This document shows, in pieces, positions 19,725 through 34,997 of a DNA stretch of 64,000 bases. Each line of letters starts with the position of its first letter. The first letter of the stretch is position 1. The notes beneath the pieces are model-generated. The model worked only from the letters and a program-made list of their open reading frames with translations. It made no database searches and had not been told where the DNA came from. Position numbers and translations under genes: made by a program. The stretch comes from an uncultured Desulfatitalea sp. (GTDB taxonomy: Bacteria > Desulfobacterota > Desulfobacteria > Desulfobacterales > Desulfosarcinaceae), in assembly GCA_937868765.1 (NCBI GenBank), contig CALMNL010000003.1, positions 62,001-126,000 of the forward strand. Direction: 5' to 3'.

Positions 19725-20255
19725 GTGGCACTTAGATGGTACATCGTTCACGTCTATTCCGGTTTCGAGAATAAGGTCAAGGCCTCACTGGAAGAGCGCA
19801 TCGCCATCTCACCCAACCCTCAGAAATTCGGCGAGGTGCTGGTCCCTACCGAAGAGGTAGTGGAGTTGGTAAAGGGTAAACGGCGTACCTCGGCGCGAAA
19901 GTTCTACCCAGGGTACTTGTTGGTTAGAATGGAGCTGGATGATGAGACCTGGCACATTGTGAACGACACCGCCAAGGTGACCGGCTTTCTCGGGGGGCGG
20001 GACAAACCTACGCCCTTGACCGACGAGGAGGCCGATCGAATTCTCAATCGCATGGAAGCCGGAAAGCTCAAACCGCAACCCAAGTACTTCTTTGAGACCG
20101 GCGATGAGGTGCGGGTCATTGACGGCCCCTTCACCAACTTCAATGGCACCGTTGAAGAGGTCAATCAGGAGAAGGGCAAGATCAAGGTTCTGGTGAGTAT
20201 TTTCGGACGATCCACTCCGGTGGAACTGGACTTCGTACAAGTAACCAAGCTATAA
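19725..20255 (+). CDS. nusG: Transcription termination/antitermination factor NusG
   Basis: 176 residues from a GTG start. The N-terminal NGN domain (ALRWYIVHVYSGFENKV) binds RNA polymerase, and the C-terminal KOW domain (FETGDEVRVIDGPFTNFNG) binds Rho or ribosomal protein S10. Length is close to the 181 of E. coli. The secE-nusG-rplK order is universal in bacteria. There is no insertion between the domains. Confidence 0.97.
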   Translation: MALRWYIVHVYSGFENKVKASLEERIAISPNPQKFGEVLVPTEEVVELVKGKRRTSARKFYPGYLLVRMELDDETWHIVNDTAKVTGFLGGRDKPTPLTDEEADRILNRMEAGKLKPQPKYFFETGDEVRVIDGPFTNFNGTVEEVNQEKGKIKVLVSIFGRSTPVELDFVQVTKL

Positions 20256-20293
20256 AGATTTCTATAGAAACGATCAGGAGATAATAGAGAACC

Positions 20294-20716
20294 ATGGCGA
20301 AAAAGGTAATGGCACAAATAAAGCTGCAAGTCACGGCGGGCAAGGCCACACCATCGCCCCCCATTGGCCCCGCCCTGGGTCAACACGGCGTGAACATAAT
20401 GGATTTCTGCAAGGCTTTCAATGCCCGTACGGCCAATGAAGCCGGCATGATCATCCCTGTGGTCATAACTGTGTACCAGGATCGTTCTTTCACGTTCATC
20501 ACCAAAACACCGCCGGCGTCTGTATTGCTTAAAAAGGCGGCCAAAATAGCCAAAGGCGCAGGCGATCCCAAGAGAGACCGCGTCGGCAAAGTCACCCGGT
20601 CCCAGGTCGAAGAGATCGCCAAGCTGAAAATGGCGGACTTGAACGCCAATGATCTGGAAGCCGCATGCCGCATCGTCAGCGGCACCGCTCGGAGTATGGG
20701 GATCGAGGTTGTCTGA
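20294..20716 (+). CDS. rplK: 50S ribosomal protein L11
   Basis: 140 residues (142 in E. coli). Binds the GTPase-associated region of 23S rRNA and is needed for stringent response signalling. The N-terminal [20 protein letters not shown] with the proline-rich [15 protein letters not shown] and the C-terminal RNA-binding domain are both complete. It is the first of the rplKAJL genes, 38 bases after nusG. Confidence 0.98.
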   Translation: MAKKVMAQIKLQVTAGKATPSPPIGPALGQHGVNIMDFCKAFNARTANEAGMIIPVVITVYQDRSFTFITKTPPASVLLKKAAKIAKGAGDPKRDRVGKVTRSQVEEIAKLKMADLNANDLEAACRIVSGTARSMGIEVV

Positions 20717-20799
20717 TGAGGTAAGCAACGCCTGCATTTAAAACAACCAGAGATGCGGCGCGATAAAAGATGCCATAGGTTAAGGAGTGGGAAGCGAAC

Positions 20800-21504
20800 A
20801 TGCCGAAACGGGGTAAAAAATACTTAGAATCAAAGAGCAAAATCGACACACAAAAGCGTTATGATTTTGTGGAAGCCGTCGAGTCCGCCCTGAAATCATC
20901 CTTTGCCAAGTTCGATGAAACCGTGGACGTGGCCGTACGTTTGGGCGTCGACCCGCGGCATGCCGATCAAATGGTCCGCGGTACGGTCGTCTTGCCGCAC
21001 GGCATTGGCAAAGAGGTACGGGTCCTGGTTTTTGCCAAAGGTGAAAAAGAGAACGAAGCCAAAGAGGCCGGCGCCGATTTCGTGGGCAACGATGAACTCA
21101 TTGAAAAGATCCAGGGCGGATGGTTTGATTTCGACAAGGTCGTGGCCACGCCGGATATGATGGGTGCCGTTGGCAAGATCGGTCGCGCCTTGGGTCCGCG
21201 TGGGCTGATGCCCAATGCCAAGACCGGTACGGTTACTTTCGATGTGGGCAAAGCGGTCAAAGAATTAAAGGCCGGCAAGATCGATTTCAGGGTCGAAAAG
21301 GCCGGCATCGTTCACGCGCCCATGGGCAAGGTCTCCTTCGGCGTGGAAAAAATCGTGCAAAATCTATCTGCTTTCATTGACACCATTATCCGGCTCAAGC
21401 CGTCTTCCAGCAAGGGAACCTATCTCAAGAGCATCGCGATTTCCACGACCATGGGGCCCGGCGTCAAGATCGATACGGGTATGGTGAAAGAAACGACAAA
21501 GTAG
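20800..21504 (+). CDS. rplA: 50S ribosomal protein L1
   Basis: 234 residues, the same length as in E. coli. Forms the mobile L1 stalk at the E site and in many bacteria represses its own operon by binding mRNA. The signatures [16 protein letters not shown] and [15 protein letters not shown] are intact. AAGGAG lies about 11 bases before the ATG. An 83-base gap separates it from rplK, and it is followed by the long leader of rplJ. Confidence 0.98.
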   Translation: MPKRGKKYLESKSKIDTQKRYDFVEAVESALKSSFAKFDETVDVAVRLGVDPRHADQMVRGTVVLPHGIGKEVRVLVFAKGEKENEAKEAGADFVGNDELIEKIQGGWFDFDKVVATPDMMGAVGKIGRALGPRGLMPNAKTGTVTFDVGKAVKELKAGKIDFRVEKAGIVHAPMGKVSFGVEKIVQNLSAFIDTIIRLKPSSSKGTYLKSIAISTTMGPGVKIDTGMVKETTK

Positions 21505-21822
21505 GGTTTGCGTTCCAGGTTCATCCAAATGGGGTTACCAGGCTGCAAAGGGTACAATCGTTTGCAGCCACAAAAGCATTGGAAACGGACAATTTCGTCC
21601 AAGGGAAAATAAATACGCTGTCAAAGACCGTAGGTTCATGCGAGGGGATCAGGCATCCCAAGGCGTGTTTAATCGGCATAAGCCGGCCTACCGAGACAGT
21701 CTGCAAGTGGTGTTGATCGGTTTTCGGTGTACAGAGTATCGTCCTGGACGATCAAAACCCAACAGACACACTCCCGCTGTAATCAACGGTTATACAGTCA
21801 GGGAAGGAGGTGTTAGGTAAAG
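21505..21822 (+). promoter_or_regulatory. rplJ leader with L10 (L10-L7/L12) binding structure
   Basis: 318 non-coding bases between rplA and rplJ. The segment 21618-21699 opens with CTGTCAAAGACCGTAGG and closes with CCTACCGAGACAG, whose ends pair; this is the conserved framework of the ribosomal protein L10 leader, where the L10-L12 complex binds to regulate rplJL. A second hairpin follows at 21719-21759 (GGTTTT with AAAACC around an ATCGTCC-GGACGAT stem) and may be the part that changes when L10 binds. Confidence 0.8.
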
Positions 21823-22350
21823 TTGGATATCGAAGCCAAAAAACAGTTTGCGGCGCAACTTCACGAGCGGATGAAGAAAAGCAAAGTAGTCATCGTTACC
21901 GATTTCAAAGGCATGGATGTCGGTACCATGACCGAATTGCGAAGAAAACTGCGTGAAGCCGATGTCGAGTATGAGGTAATAAAAAACACCATGCTCCGTC
22001 GGGCATCCGAAGGCACGAACGTCGCGCCCATCAAAAGCTACTTTGAGGGCCCTTGCGCAGTTGCGATCAGCTATTCCGATCCGGTGGCACCGGCCAAGGT
22101 TCTGACCGAGTTCGTTAAGAACAATCAGAAGCTCGAGATCAAAGTCGGCGTGCTCGATGGGAAAGTGCTGGACATGGCAGCCATTAAGGCGCTCTCCTCG
22201 CTGCCGTCGCGCGAAGAGCTGCTGGCCACCGTGCTGTCCGCTATGATCGCCGTGCCCACATCTTTGGTGCGTGCGTTGAGCGATGTGCCGCGGCGTATGG
22301 TCAACGTGCTGCAAGCCATCAAAGAGCAAAAAGAAAAGCAGGCGGCCTGA
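21823..22350 (+). CDS. rplJ: 50S ribosomal protein L10
   Basis: 175 residues (165 in E. coli). Base of the L7/L12 stalk; its C-terminal helix carries the L12 dimers and its N-terminal domain binds 23S rRNA and, for autoregulation, its own leader mRNA. The start is TTG, with AGGAGG rather far upstream (12 bases) and AGG closer in. A GTG at 21810 is in another frame. VVIVTDFKGMDVGTMTELRR is the family signature. Confidence 0.96.
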   Translation: MDIEAKKQFAAQLHERMKKSKVVIVTDFKGMDVGTMTELRRKLREADVEYEVIKNTMLRRASEGTNVAPIKSYFEGPCAVAISYSDPVAPAKVLTEFVKNNQKLEIKVGVLDGKVLDMAAIKALSSLPSREELLATVLSAMIAVPTSLVRALSDVPRRMVNVLQAIKEQKEKQAA

Positions 22351-22440
22351 AGGCCCCATGCAAAACCTGTATTCCAGATTGAACAATAGCGCCGTTCAAC
22401 CATACGGCGATACGATTTCATAAGCGGAGGAAATAATACA

Positions 22441-22827
22441 ATGGCAGATATCAGCAAACAGGATGTTATCAATTTCATCGCCAACATGACCGTTCTGGAG
22501 CTTTCCGAGATGGTCAAGGAGCTCGAAGAAAAGTTCGGTGTGTCCGCGGCCGCTCCCGTAGCCATGATGGCCGCAGCCGGCCCGGTTGGCGAAGCCGGCG
22601 CCGCCGCAGAGGAAAAGACCGAATTCGACGTCATTCTGACCACCGCTGGCGATAAGAAGATCCAGGTGATCAAAGAAGTCCGCGCCATCACCGGTCTCGG
22701 CCTGAAGGAAGCTAAAGATCTCGTGGATGGTGCCCCCAAACCCGTAAAAGAGGGCGTGAGCAAAGAGGAAGCAGAAAAGATCAAAGCGCAGTTGGAAGGA
22801 GCCGGAGCCCAAGTGGACCTCAAGTAG
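22441..22827 (+). CDS. rplL: 50S ribosomal protein L7/L12
   Basis: 128 residues. Multimeric stalk protein that recruits translation factors. The N-terminal dimerisation domain, the Ala/Gly-rich hinge ([20 protein letters not shown]) and the C-terminal factor-binding domain ([20 protein letters not shown]) are all present. GGAGG lies nine bases before the ATG. Confidence 0.98.
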   Translation: MADISKQDVINFIANMTVLELSEMVKELEEKFGVSAAAPVAMMAAAGPVGEAGAAAEEKTEFDVILTTAGDKKIQVIKEVRAITGLGLKEAKDLVDGAPKPVKEGVSKEEAEKIKAQLEGAGAQVDLK

Positions 22828-22880
22828 GTTTCCGCGATGGAGATGACGACCATCGCCCTGCTTACAACGAATGATGCAAT

Positions 22881-22926
22881 GCGGAAATGGGGTGGAAAGG
22901 CCGAAAACCTTCTATCCCATTTTCGC
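22881..22926 (+). other. Hairpin between rplL and rpoB, possible attenuator or processing site
   Basis: GCGGAAATGGG pairs with CCCATTTTCGC at 10 of 11 positions, with a further AAGG-CCTT pairing inside the loop. No T-run follows, so it is not a classic terminator. In E. coli the same gap holds an attenuator and an RNase III site that lower rpoBC expression relative to the ribosomal genes; a similar role here is inference. Confidence 0.45.
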
Positions 22927-22962
22927 GTTTCCTAAAGTCATTTTTAAAAAATTGGAGAGACC

Positions 22963-25900
22963 ATGGTTGCACGGCTGGCGCTTGACAAGCGAATTCGTAA
23001 GAATTTCGGTAAGATCAAGAAGATAGTGGATATCCCCGATCTTATCGGCATGCAAAAAGAATCCTATCGACGCTTTCTACAGCTCGATGTGCCGCCCGAA
23101 AAGCGCGAAGACATCGGTTTGCAGGCGGTTTTCAAGTCGGTATTTCCCATCAAGGATTTTACTGGCAGCGCTTCCTTGGAGTTTGTGGCCTATCGCTTTT
23201 CCGAAGTAAAACACAGCGAAGAAGAGTGCATCCAGCGTGGCATGACCTATGAGTTACCGGTACGCATTACCGTCCGGCTGGTGGTTTACGATGTCGACAA
23301 AGAAACCGGCGTCTCCAATATCCGCGATATCAAAGAGCAGGAAATCTACTTCGGTACGATCCCGTTGATGACCGAAAAGGGAACTTTCATCATCAACGGC
23401 ACCGAGCGTGTGGTGGTCAGCCAACTGCACCGCTCCTCGGGCGTGTTTTTCGACCACGACAAAGGCAAGACCCATTCCAGCGGTAAGATCATTTACAGTG
23501 CGCGCATCATTCCGGTGCGCGGCTCCTGGATCGATCTGGAGATCGATCCCAAGGATATCGTCTACATCCGCATCGATCGCCGGCGCAAGTTCCCGGTGAC
23601 CACACTGCTCAAAGCCTTCGGCTACAACACCGAGGATCTGCTGAATTACTTCTACGCCAAAGAGCGCGTGGTTATCGAAGGGCGTCGCGCCTTCAAATTG
23701 TTCAACGAAGAACAGCTTAAAGGTCAGCGCGCGAGTCGGGACGTGGTTGATCCGAGCAGCGGTGAAGTGCTCGTGAAAAAAGGACGCATGTTCACCCAGC
23801 GTGCCATCAAGCAGATGAAGACGGCCAACATGACATCCATTCCCATCGGGCCGGAAGAGCTGCTCAGCAAAGTGTTCGCAGTGACCATCCCCGACCCGAA
23901 GAGCGGTGACGTGCTGATCCACTGCAACGAAGAAGTCGACGAAGAGGCGCTGGCCAAGCTGAAGAACGCCGGCATCAATGAGTTCGACATTCTGCATGTG
24001 GACGGCGTTTCCAGTAGCGATTCCATCCGCAAGACACTGCAACTGGATAAAGTGGTCAGCAAGGAGGAGGCGCTGATCGAGATCTACCGCCTGATGCGCC
24101 CAGGGAACCCGGCCACGCCCGAGGTGGCGCAGGAGTTCATGGATCACCTCTTCTTCAAGTCGGCCTACTACGATCTGTCCAGCGTCGGCCGCCTCAAGAT
24201 CAACCTGCGTCTGGGGATCAACGCACCGGTCTATCTGCGGACCCTGCGCAAGGAAGATATTCTGCTGACGACCAAGACCTTGATCGAACTGCGCGACACC
24301 CAGGGGGTCGTGGACGATATCGATCATCTGGGCAATCGACGCGTGCGTGCGGTGGGCGAACTTCTGGAGAACCAGTACCGCATCGGTCTGGTTCGAATGG
24401 AACGGGCCATCAAGGAGCGCATGAGTCTGCAGGAAGTGGATGCCCTCATGCCCCACGACCTGATCAACCCTAAACCGGTTTCGGCGGTGGTCAAAGAGTT
24501 CTTTGGAACCAGCCAGTTGAGTCAGTTCATGGACCAGACCAACCCCCTTTCCGAGACAACCCACAAGCGACGCTTGAGCGCGCTGGGGCCCGGCGGTTTG
24601 ACACGCGAGCGCGCCGGTTTCGAGGTCCGTGACGTGCATCCCTCCCATTACGGACGGATTTGCCCCATCGAGACTCCTGAGGGGCCGAACATCGGCTTGA
24701 TCGTATCCCTGAGCACCTACGCCCGGGTCAACGATTACGGTTTCATCGAAACCCCCTACCGGGTGGTCAAGGACGCTGCGGTGACCCAGGATGTGAAGTT
24801 CCTCAGCGCTTTTGAGGAGAAGAAACATCCCATCGCCCAGGCCAACGCGCCCATCGACGACAAAGGCGGGTACATCAACCCGCTGGTAACTTCGCGGGTA
24901 GCCGGCGAATTCATGATGGTCGAGCGCGAGCAGATCGAGCTGATGGATATCTCTCCCAACCAGTTGGTAAGCGTTTCGGCCTCGCTGATTCCCTTCCTGG
25001 AAAACGACGACGCCAACCGTGCCCTCATGGGCTCCAACATGCAGCGCCAGGCCGTGCCGTTGATGACCAGTGAGGCGCCGCTGGTAGGCACCGGGATCGA
25101 GGGGGTTGTGGCCAAAGATTCTGGCGTCACCATCGTCACCGACCGCGATGGCGTGGTGGTCGATGTGGATGCTTCCCGTATCGTGATCCGGCATTCCGAG
25201 GATCCCAAGAGTCACAAAAAGCCGGTCTCGATCTACAACCTGTCCAAATTCATCCGGTCCAACCAGAATACCTGCTTCAACCATCGGCCCATCGTCCGCA
25301 CCGGTCAATTGGTGCGGGCCGGCGACATCATCGCCGATGGACCGGCCACGGATCACGGTGAATTGGCCTTGGGCAAAAACGTGACGGTGGCCTTCATGCC
25401 CTGGGGCGGATATAATTTCGAAGACTCGATTCTGGTTTCCGAGCGGCTCGTGCGGGACGGCGTCTACACCTCCATCCATATCGAAGAGTTCGAAGTCGTG
25501 GCCCGGGACACCAAACTGGGCAAAGAAGAGATTACACGTGACATTCCTAATGTAGGCGACGAGGCCCTCAAGAATCTGGACGAAAGCGGCATTATCCGGC
25601 TGGGCGCTGAAGTGGTTCAGGGGGACATTCTGGTAGGCAAGATCACGCCCAAGGGCGAAACCCAGCTTTCTCCGGAAGAAAAGCTGCTGCGGGCCATTTT
25701 CGGTGAAAAGGCCGGGGATGTGAAGGATACGTCGCTGCGTGTGCCACCGGGCGTTGAAGGTATCGTCATCGACGCCAAGGTGTTCGCGCGCCGGGGCACC
25801 GAAAAGGATGAGCGCACCCAGGCTATCGAGCTGGCCGAAATCACGGTGCTCGAACGCAACCGCGACGACGAACTCAAAATCCTGGAAGAGATCACCCGTG

Positions 25901-27072
25901 AGCGAATCGAAAAACTGGTGCTCGGGCAGAAGCTGGCTGCGCCTTTGAAAAAAGGCAAAAAGGTCGTTGCCGGCAAGGACGAAAAAGTGATGGAAGGCAT
26001 GCTGGCCGATATTCCGGCCTCGCAACTGGAAAGCCTCGTGCTCAACGATGCCGAGATGACTGAGAAGGTGCACGACATGCTCGAGCAGTTCCGGCAGCAG
26101 TGCGAGCGCGTGCGTGAGGGGTTCGAAAACTCGTTGCAGCGCTTCGAGCGGGGTGATGAGCTGCCGCCGGGCGTCATCAAGATGGTCAAAGTGTACGTTG
26201 CCATGAAGCGCAAGCTTTCGGTGGGCGATAAAATGGCCGGCCGCCACGGCAATAAGGGCGTCGTATCCCGGATTTTGCCGGTGGAAGACATGCCCTACTT
26301 CGAGGACGGAACGCCGGTGGATATGGTGCTCAACCCCCTGGGCGTGCCCTCGCGTATGAACGTCGGCCAGATTCTGGAGATCCACCTGGGGCGCGCAGCC
26401 AAAGGGCTCGGCGAACAGATCAATCGAATGCTCGAGGAGAACAAGGCCGACGAACTGCGCAAAAAGCTCAAACGCGTGTTCGACACCAAGGAAATCACCA
26501 GCGCCATCGATAAGCTGAATGAGCCCCAGGTGCTGGAAATGGCGGCCAATTACAAGAGCGGCGTGTTCATGGCCACGCCGGTCTTCGACGGTGCCAAGGA
26601 AGAAGAGATCAAGGCGCTGTTGACCGAAGCCGGCGTCGCCGCAACCGGTCAGGCGACCTTGTATGACGGCCATACCGGCGAGCCCTTCAAAGAGAAGGTC
26701 ACGGTGGGCACCATGTATATGTTGAAACTGCATCACCTGGTGGACGATAAGATTCATGCGCGCTCCATCGGTCCCTACTCCCTGGTTACCCAGCAGCCAT
26801 TGGGCGGCAAGGCCCAATTCGGCGGGCAGCGGCTGGGTGAAATGGAAGTCTGGGCCATGGAAGCCTATGGCGCGGCCCATGCCCTGCAAGAGTTCCTCAC
26901 GGTAAAATCGGACGACATGGCCGGCCGCACCCGTATGTATGAAAAGATCGTCAAGGGGCAAAACATTCTGGAACCGGGGCTGCCCGAGTCCTTCAAGGTG
27001 TTGACCAAGGAACTGCAGGCTTTGGGCCTGGATGTTTCGCTTCTGGAAGAAAAGGATCTGCCGAAATCATAA
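22963..27072 (+). CDS. rpoB: DNA-directed RNA polymerase subunit beta
   Basis: 1369 residues (1342 in E. coli). Forms one jaw of the polymerase and, with beta prime, the active centre. The rifampicin-pocket region is intact around [19 protein letters not shown] and [13 protein letters not shown], with the wild-type residues expected of a rifampicin-sensitive enzyme. The switch and flap regions ([25 protein letters not shown]) are also conserved. The length fits the proteobacterial form with its lineage insertions, and I see no foreign domain. It lies 135 bases after rplL and 78 bases before rpoC. Confidence 0.99.
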   Translation: MVARLALDKRIRKNFGKIKKIVDIPDLIGMQKESYRRFLQLDVPPEKREDIGLQAVFKSVFPIKDFTGSASLEFVAYRFSEVKHSEEECIQRGMTYELPVRITVRLVVYDVDKETGVSNIRDIKEQEIYFGTIPLMTEKGTFIINGTERVVVSQLHRSSGVFFDHDKGKTHSSGKIIYSARIIPVRGSWIDLEIDPKDIVYIRIDRRRKFPVTTLLKAFGYNTEDLLNYFYAKERVVIEGRRAFKLFNEEQLKGQRASRDVVDPSSGEVLVKKGRMFTQRAIKQMKTANMTSIPIGPEELLSKVFAVTIPDPKSGDVLIHCNEEVDEEALAKLKNAGINEFDILHVDGVSSSDSIRKTLQLDKVVSKEEALIEIYRLMRPGNPATPEVAQEFMDHLFFKSAYYDLSSVGRLKINLRLGINAPVYLRTLRKEDILLTTKTLIELRDTQGVVDDIDHLGNRRVRAVGELLENQYRIGLVRMERAIKERMSLQEVDALMPHDLINPKPVSAVVKEFFGTSQLSQFMDQTNPLSETTHKRRLSALGPGGLTRERAGFEVRDVHPSHYGRICPIETPEGPNIGLIVSLSTYARVNDYGFIETPYRVVKDAAVTQDVKFLSAFEEKKHPIAQANAPIDDKGGYINPLVTSRVAGEFMMVEREQIELMDISPNQLVSVSASLIPFLENDDANRALMGSNMQRQAVPLMTSEAPLVGTGIEGVVAKDSGVTIVTDRDGVVVDVDASRIVIRHSEDPKSHKKPVSIYNLSKFIRSNQNTCFNHRPIVRTGQLVRAGDIIADGPATDHGELALGKNVTVAFMPWGGYNFEDSILVSERLVRDGVYTSIHIEEFEVVARDTKLGKEEITRDIPNVGDEALKNLDESGIIRLGAEVVQGDILVGKITPKGETQLSPEEKLLRAIFGEKAGDVKDTSLRVPPGVEGIVIDAKVFARRGTEKDERTQAIELAEITVLERNRDDELKILEEITRERIEKLVLGQKLAAPLKKGKKVVAGKDEKVMEGMLADIPASQLESLVLNDAEMTEKVHDMLEQFRQQCERVREGFENSLQRFERGDELPPGVIKMVKVYVAMKRKLSVGDKMAGRHGNKGVVSRILPVEDMPYFEDGTPVDMVLNPLGVPSRMNVGQILEIHLGRAAKGLGEQINRMLEENKADELRKKLKRVFDTKEITSAIDKLNEPQVLEMAANYKSGVFMATPVFDGAKEEEIKALLTEAGVAATGQATLYDGHTGEPFKEKVTVGTMYMLKLHHLVDDKIHARSIGPYSLVTQQPLGGKAQFGGQRLGEMEVWAMEAYGAAHALQEFLTVKSDDMAGRTRMYEKIVKGQNILEPGLPESFKVLTKELQALGLDVSLLEEKDLPKS

Positions 27073-27150
27073 ACGCGACGCATGGCATGCCATCTGCCTG
27101 GGTTCGTGTGAACATATTTGAAATAATTTCCTAAAAAAAAGGAAATCCGA

Positions 27151-31572
<4,422 letters not shown>

Positions 31573-31669
31573 TGTCATTGAACCGGTAACCGGGAACCTT
31601 ATCTGAAGGCACCGCTTGCCGGACATTGATTTCGTTTAAAAAAAAGAGCCGGTGGTCAAGGAAAATCAC

Positions 31670-31699
31670 TTGACAATTAGCGGGCATCTATATACTAAT
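31670..31699 (+). promoter_or_regulatory. Candidate promoter upstream of rpsL
   Basis: A perfect TTGACA at 31670-31675 in the 194-base gap after rpoC, with TATACT at 31691-31696 (spacing 15, short) overlapping TACTAAT (spacing 17). This is the best promoter-like sequence in the ribosomal block and would give the rpsL-rpsG-tuf-S10 genes their own start. Confidence 0.5.
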
Positions 31700-31766
31700 C
31701 CGCTTTTTCCGCAGGGGCGTGCGCTGCGTCCCGGAATCAAGAAAAGATGAGGGTTAAGAGGAAATT

Positions 31767-32138
31767 ATGCCGACGATCAACCAGTTAGTAAAGAATGGGC
31801 GCCAACGGGTTAAGAAAAAAACCAATACCCCCGCGCTGAAGGGGGCGCCTCAAAAAAGAGGTGTTTGTACAAGGGTTTACACATCAACTCCCAAGAAACC
31901 CAACTCGGCCCTTCGCAAGGTGGCGCGTGTCCGCTTGACCACCGGCATCGAAGTCACCGCCTATATCCCGGGTATTGGTCACAATCTGCAGGAGCACTCG
32001 GTGGTATTGGTCCGTGGCGGACGCGTCAAGGACCTTCCCGGTGTGCGATACCATATCGTGCGCGGTACCTTGGATACACTGGGAGTTGAAGATCGTCGCC
32101 AGGGGCGCTCCAAGTATGGCGCCAAGAAACCCAAATAG
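31767..32138 (+). CDS. rpsL: 30S ribosomal protein S12
   Basis: 123 residues. Decoding-centre protein. The universal [11 protein letters not shown] start, the [18 protein letters not shown] segment containing the lysine whose mutation gives streptomycin resistance (here the sensitive form), and [11 protein letters not shown] at the end are intact. First gene of the str cluster, followed 40 bases later by rpsG. Confidence 0.98.
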   Translation: MPTINQLVKNGRQRVKKKTNTPALKGAPQKRGVCTRVYTSTPKKPNSALRKVARVRLTTGIEVTAYIPGIGHNLQEHSVVLVRGGRVKDLPGVRYHIVRGTLDTLGVEDRRQGRSKYGAKKPK

Positions 32139-32178
32139 TTTCATTAACCGAACCACAGTCGAGAAGATGGTGTAGCAT

Positions 32179-32649
32179 ATGCCGAGAAGAAGAGAAGTAC
32201 CCGAGCGCAGCATTATTCCGGACGCCAAATACAACAGCAAGTTGGTGGCCAAATTCATTGCGTCCCTGATGCGGGATGGAAAGAAGAGTGTCGCAGAATC
32301 CGTGATGTACGGCGCTTTCGATATCGTCGAAGAAAAATCCAAGAACGAAGCGATAAAAGTGTTCGAGCAGGCCTTGGAGAATGTGCGCCCCATGATCGAG
32401 GTCAAATCCAGGCGCGTGGGCGGTTCGACCTACCAGGTGCCGACCGAAATCCGTCCGGCTCGACGGACGGCACTCGCCATCCGCTGGTTGATCTCCTACG
32501 CTCGCGGACGCTCGGAACTCGGTTTTTCAGCCAAGCTGGCCGGTGAAATGATGGATGCGGCCGGAAACCGCGGAGCGGCTGTCAAGAAAAAGGAAGATAC
32601 GCACAAGATGGCTGAGGCCAACAAGGCCTTTGCTCACTATCGCTGGTAA
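32179..32649 (+). CDS. rpsG: 30S ribosomal protein S7
   Basis: 156 residues. Initiates assembly of the 30S head and lies near the E-site t[23 protein letters not shown] and [16 protein letters not shown] are diagnostic. In most bacteria fusA follows; here the next gene is tuf, 113 bases downstream, with no trace of an elongation factor G gene between. Confidence 0.98.
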   Translation: MPRRREVPERSIIPDAKYNSKLVAKFIASLMRDGKKSVAESVMYGAFDIVEEKSKNEAIKVFEQALENVRPMIEVKSRRVGGSTYQVPTEIRPARRTALAIRWLISYARGRSELGFSAKLAGEMMDAAGNRGAAVKKKEDTHKMAEANKAFAHYRW

Positions 32650-32751
32650 GAGGTTCACGAACGAACGCGCAATAGGTTTTAAATTCCGCGCTCCACCGAA
32701 GTACCGGGTCTTTAAAACCTATTCTTTTTGTCTAATCGATAGCCCGATTAG

Positions 32752-33955
32752 GGGAGGACAAGATGGCCAAGGCAAAATTTGAGAGAAAGAAGCCCCATGT
32801 CAACGTAGGGACCATCGGTCATATTGATCATGGCAAGACGACATTGACGGCAGCGATCACCAAGCACAATGGGTTGAGAGGCCGTGCGGAGTTTGTGCCG
32901 TTTGATCAGATCGACAAGGCGCCCGAGGAGAAGGAGCGCGGTATCACGATTGCCACGGCGCATGTGGAGTACGAGTCCGAAAACCGTCATTATGCCCATG
33001 TGGATTGTCCGGGGCACGCGGACTATATCAAGAACATGATCACGGGAGCCGCCCAGATGGACGGCGCGATTCTGGTGGTGGCGGCCGACGACGGTCCCAT
33101 GCCCCAGACGCGGGAGCACATTTTGCTGGCGCGTCAGGTGGGTGTGCCGCGCATCGTGGTATTCTTGAACAAGTGCGACATGGTGGACGATGCGGAGCTG
33201 ATCGAGCTGGTGGAGCTTGAGTTGCGCGAGCTGTTGACCAAGTACGAGTTTCCCGGGGACGATACGCCGATCATCCGTGGCAGCGCGCTCAAGGCGCTGG
33301 AGAGCGACGATCCGGAGAGCGCCGAGGCCAAGTGCATTTTCGAGTTGATGAATGCCATCGACACGTTCATTCCCGAGCCCAAGCGCGACATCGACAAGCC
33401 CTTCCTGATGCCCATCGAAGACGTGTTCAGCATTTCGGGTCGCGGCACGGTTGTGACCGGTCGCGTGGAGCGTGGCATCATCAAGGTGGGTGACAACGTG
33501 GAGATCGTGGGCATCCGTCCGACGTTAAAGACGGTGTGCACGGGCGTTGAGATGTTCCGCAAGCTGCTGGACGAAGGTCGGGCGGGCGACAACATCGGCG
33601 TATTGCTGCGCGGCACCAAGCGTGAGGAAGTCGAGCGCGGCCAGGTCGTGGCGGTGCCGGGCACGATCACGCCGCATACCAAGTTCAAGGCCGAGGCGTA
33701 CATTTTGAGCAAGGAAGAGGGGGGGCGCCACACGCCGTTCTTCAACGGGTACCGGCCTCAGTTTTACTTCCGGACCACCGATGTGACCGGTATTTTGAAC
33801 CTGCCCGAGGGCGTGGAGATGGTGATGCCGGGGGACAATGTTGCGATCACGGCCGAGCTGATTACGCCGATCGCCATGGAAAAAGAGCTGCGCTTTGCCA
33901 TCCGCGAAGGCGGACGGACGGTCGGCGCCGGTGTGGTGAGCGAAATCATCGAGTA
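32752..33955 (+). repeat. Long direct repeat, copy 2 (tuf gene and its ribosome binding site)
   Basis: Second copy of the roughly 1204-base repeat that also occupies 17763-18966. It again starts 11 bases before the ATG and ends in the stop codon, here TAG followed by AAAG instead of TAATAACC. Confidence 0.9.
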
Positions 33956-33956
33956 G
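32763..33956 (+). CDS. tuf: Elongation factor Tu, copy 2
   Basis: 397 residues, identical in protein and, as far as I compared, in DNA to the gene at 17774. It sits at the classical str position between rpsG and rpsJ. Both copies share the same GGGAGG ribosome binding site five bases before the ATG. Only the stop codon context differs. Confidence 0.98.
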   Translation: MAKAKFERKKPHVNVGTIGHIDHGKTTLTAAITKHNGLRGRAEFVPFDQIDKAPEEKERGITIATAHVEYESENRHYAHVDCPGHADYIKNMITGAAQMDGAILVVAADDGPMPQTREHILLARQVGVPRIVVFLNKCDMVDDAELIELVELELRELLTKYEFPGDDTPIIRGSALKALESDDPESAEAKCIFELMNAIDTFIPEPKRDIDKPFLMPIEDVFSISGRGTVVTGRVERGIIKVGDNVEIVGIRPTLKTVCTGVEMFRKLLDEGRAGDNIGVLLRGTKREEVERGQVVAVPGTITPHTKFKAEAYILSKEEGGRHTPFFNGYRPQFYFRTTDVTGILNLPEGVEMVMPGDNVAITAELITPIAMEKELRFAIREGGRTVGAGVVSEIIE

Positions 33957-33968
33957 AAAGATTGACCC

Positions 33969-34280
33969 ATGATAATGAACGCCAAAATCAGAATCAGGTT
34001 GAAGGCTTACGATCACAAACTGTTGGATCAATCGGCAACGGATATCCTGGACACCGCCCGCAAGACAGGCGCCAAAGTGGTGGGCCCGATTCCTCTGCCG
34101 ACCAAGATCAACAAGTTTTGTGTTTTACGGTCTCCTCACATTGATAAGAAGTCTCGGGAGCAGTTTGAGATGCGCACCCACAAACGGCTGCTGGATATTC
34201 TCGAACCCACCCAGCAGACGGTGGATGCCCTGATGAAACTGGATCTTTCTCCCGGCGTGGATGTGGAGATCAAACTGTAA
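33969..34280 (+). CDS. rpsJ: 30S ribosomal protein S10
   Basis: 103 residues, the E. coli length. Part of the 30S head; also binds NusB and NusG in transcription antitermination. [18 protein letters not shown] and [19 protein letters not shown] are conserved. The ATG at 33969 is followed by another at 33975 that would give the more usual MNAKIRIR start; both are compatible with the weak AAAG upstream. It begins the S10 operon. Confidence 0.97.
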   Translation: MIMNAKIRIRLKAYDHKLLDQSATDILDTARKTGAKVVGPIPLPTKINKFCVLRSPHIDKKSREQFEMRTHKRLLDILEPTQQTVDALMKLDLSPGVDVEIKL

Positions 34281-34296
34281 GTAGGAATGACGAGCC

Positions 34297-34932
34297 ATGA
34301 GCAAAGGATTGATCGGTAAAAAGCTGGGAATGACGAGCATTTTCACGGCAGATGGCCAATATATCCCGGTCACCGTGATCCAGGCAGGACCTTGTGTGGT
34401 CACCCAGATCAAAACAGAGGCCAACGACGGTTACAATGCGCTGCAGTTGGGTTTCTCGGAGAAACGCGTATCGCGCACCAACAAACCGGACCAGGGGCAC
34501 TTCAAGAAAAGCGGCGGTCAGTGCTATTACTTCGTCCGCGAAGTTGCCGTAGATGATCCAAGCGCATACTCCCTGGGCCAGAACCTCGGCCCGGACCTGT
34601 TTGATGTTGGGGAAAAGGTTGACGTGATCGGCACGAGCAAAGGGCGTGGCTTTGCCGGTGTTGTCAAGCGGCATCGCTTCGGCGGCGGTCGCAAGACTCA
34701 CGGCGGAAAATGCTATCGCATCCCCGGCTCGGTAGGCAGCAGTGCATGGCCGTCCAAGGTGATCAAGGGTAAAAAGCTTCCCGGCCACTTCGGCACGGAT
34801 CGCAAGACCACCCGGAACCTTGAAATCGTTGACGTCCGCCCCGAAGAGAACCTGATTCTGGTCAAAGGCGCCGTCCCGGGCAGCCGCGACGGGATGGTCA
34901 TGATCAGGAAGCTGAAAATCGCCAAGAAGTAA
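34297..34932 (+). CDS. rplC: 50S ribosomal protein L3
   Basis: 211 residues (209 in E. coli). Early assembly protein whose loop reaches the peptidyl transferase centre. [13 protein letters not shown] at the start, [19 protein letters not shown] in the middle and [11 protein letters not shown] at the end identify it. It lies 16 bases after rpsJ. Confidence 0.98.
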   Translation: MSKGLIGKKLGMTSIFTADGQYIPVTVIQAGPCVVTQIKTEANDGYNALQLGFSEKRVSRTNKPDQGHFKKSGGQCYYFVREVAVDDPSAYSLGQNLGPDLFDVGEKVDVIGTSKGRGFAGVVKRHRFGGGRKTHGGKCYRIPGSVGSSAWPSKVIKGKKLPGHFGTDRKTTRNLEIVDVRPEENLILVKGAVPGSRDGMVMIRKLKIAKK

Positions 34933-34997
34933 CCACCGGCAGCCCGCCCTGGCAAAGAGCATTCCAGGCGATCGGCGGGTTCCGAACGAGGAAGAAT

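Noticed and set aside
23254-26961. Very long open frame (1235 codons) antisense to rpoB, and a similar one antisense to rpoC (28606-31626)
   Set aside because: They are mirror effects of codon bias in GC-rich genes: no ribosome binding sites, no recognisable domains, and they lie entirely opposite certain essential genes.
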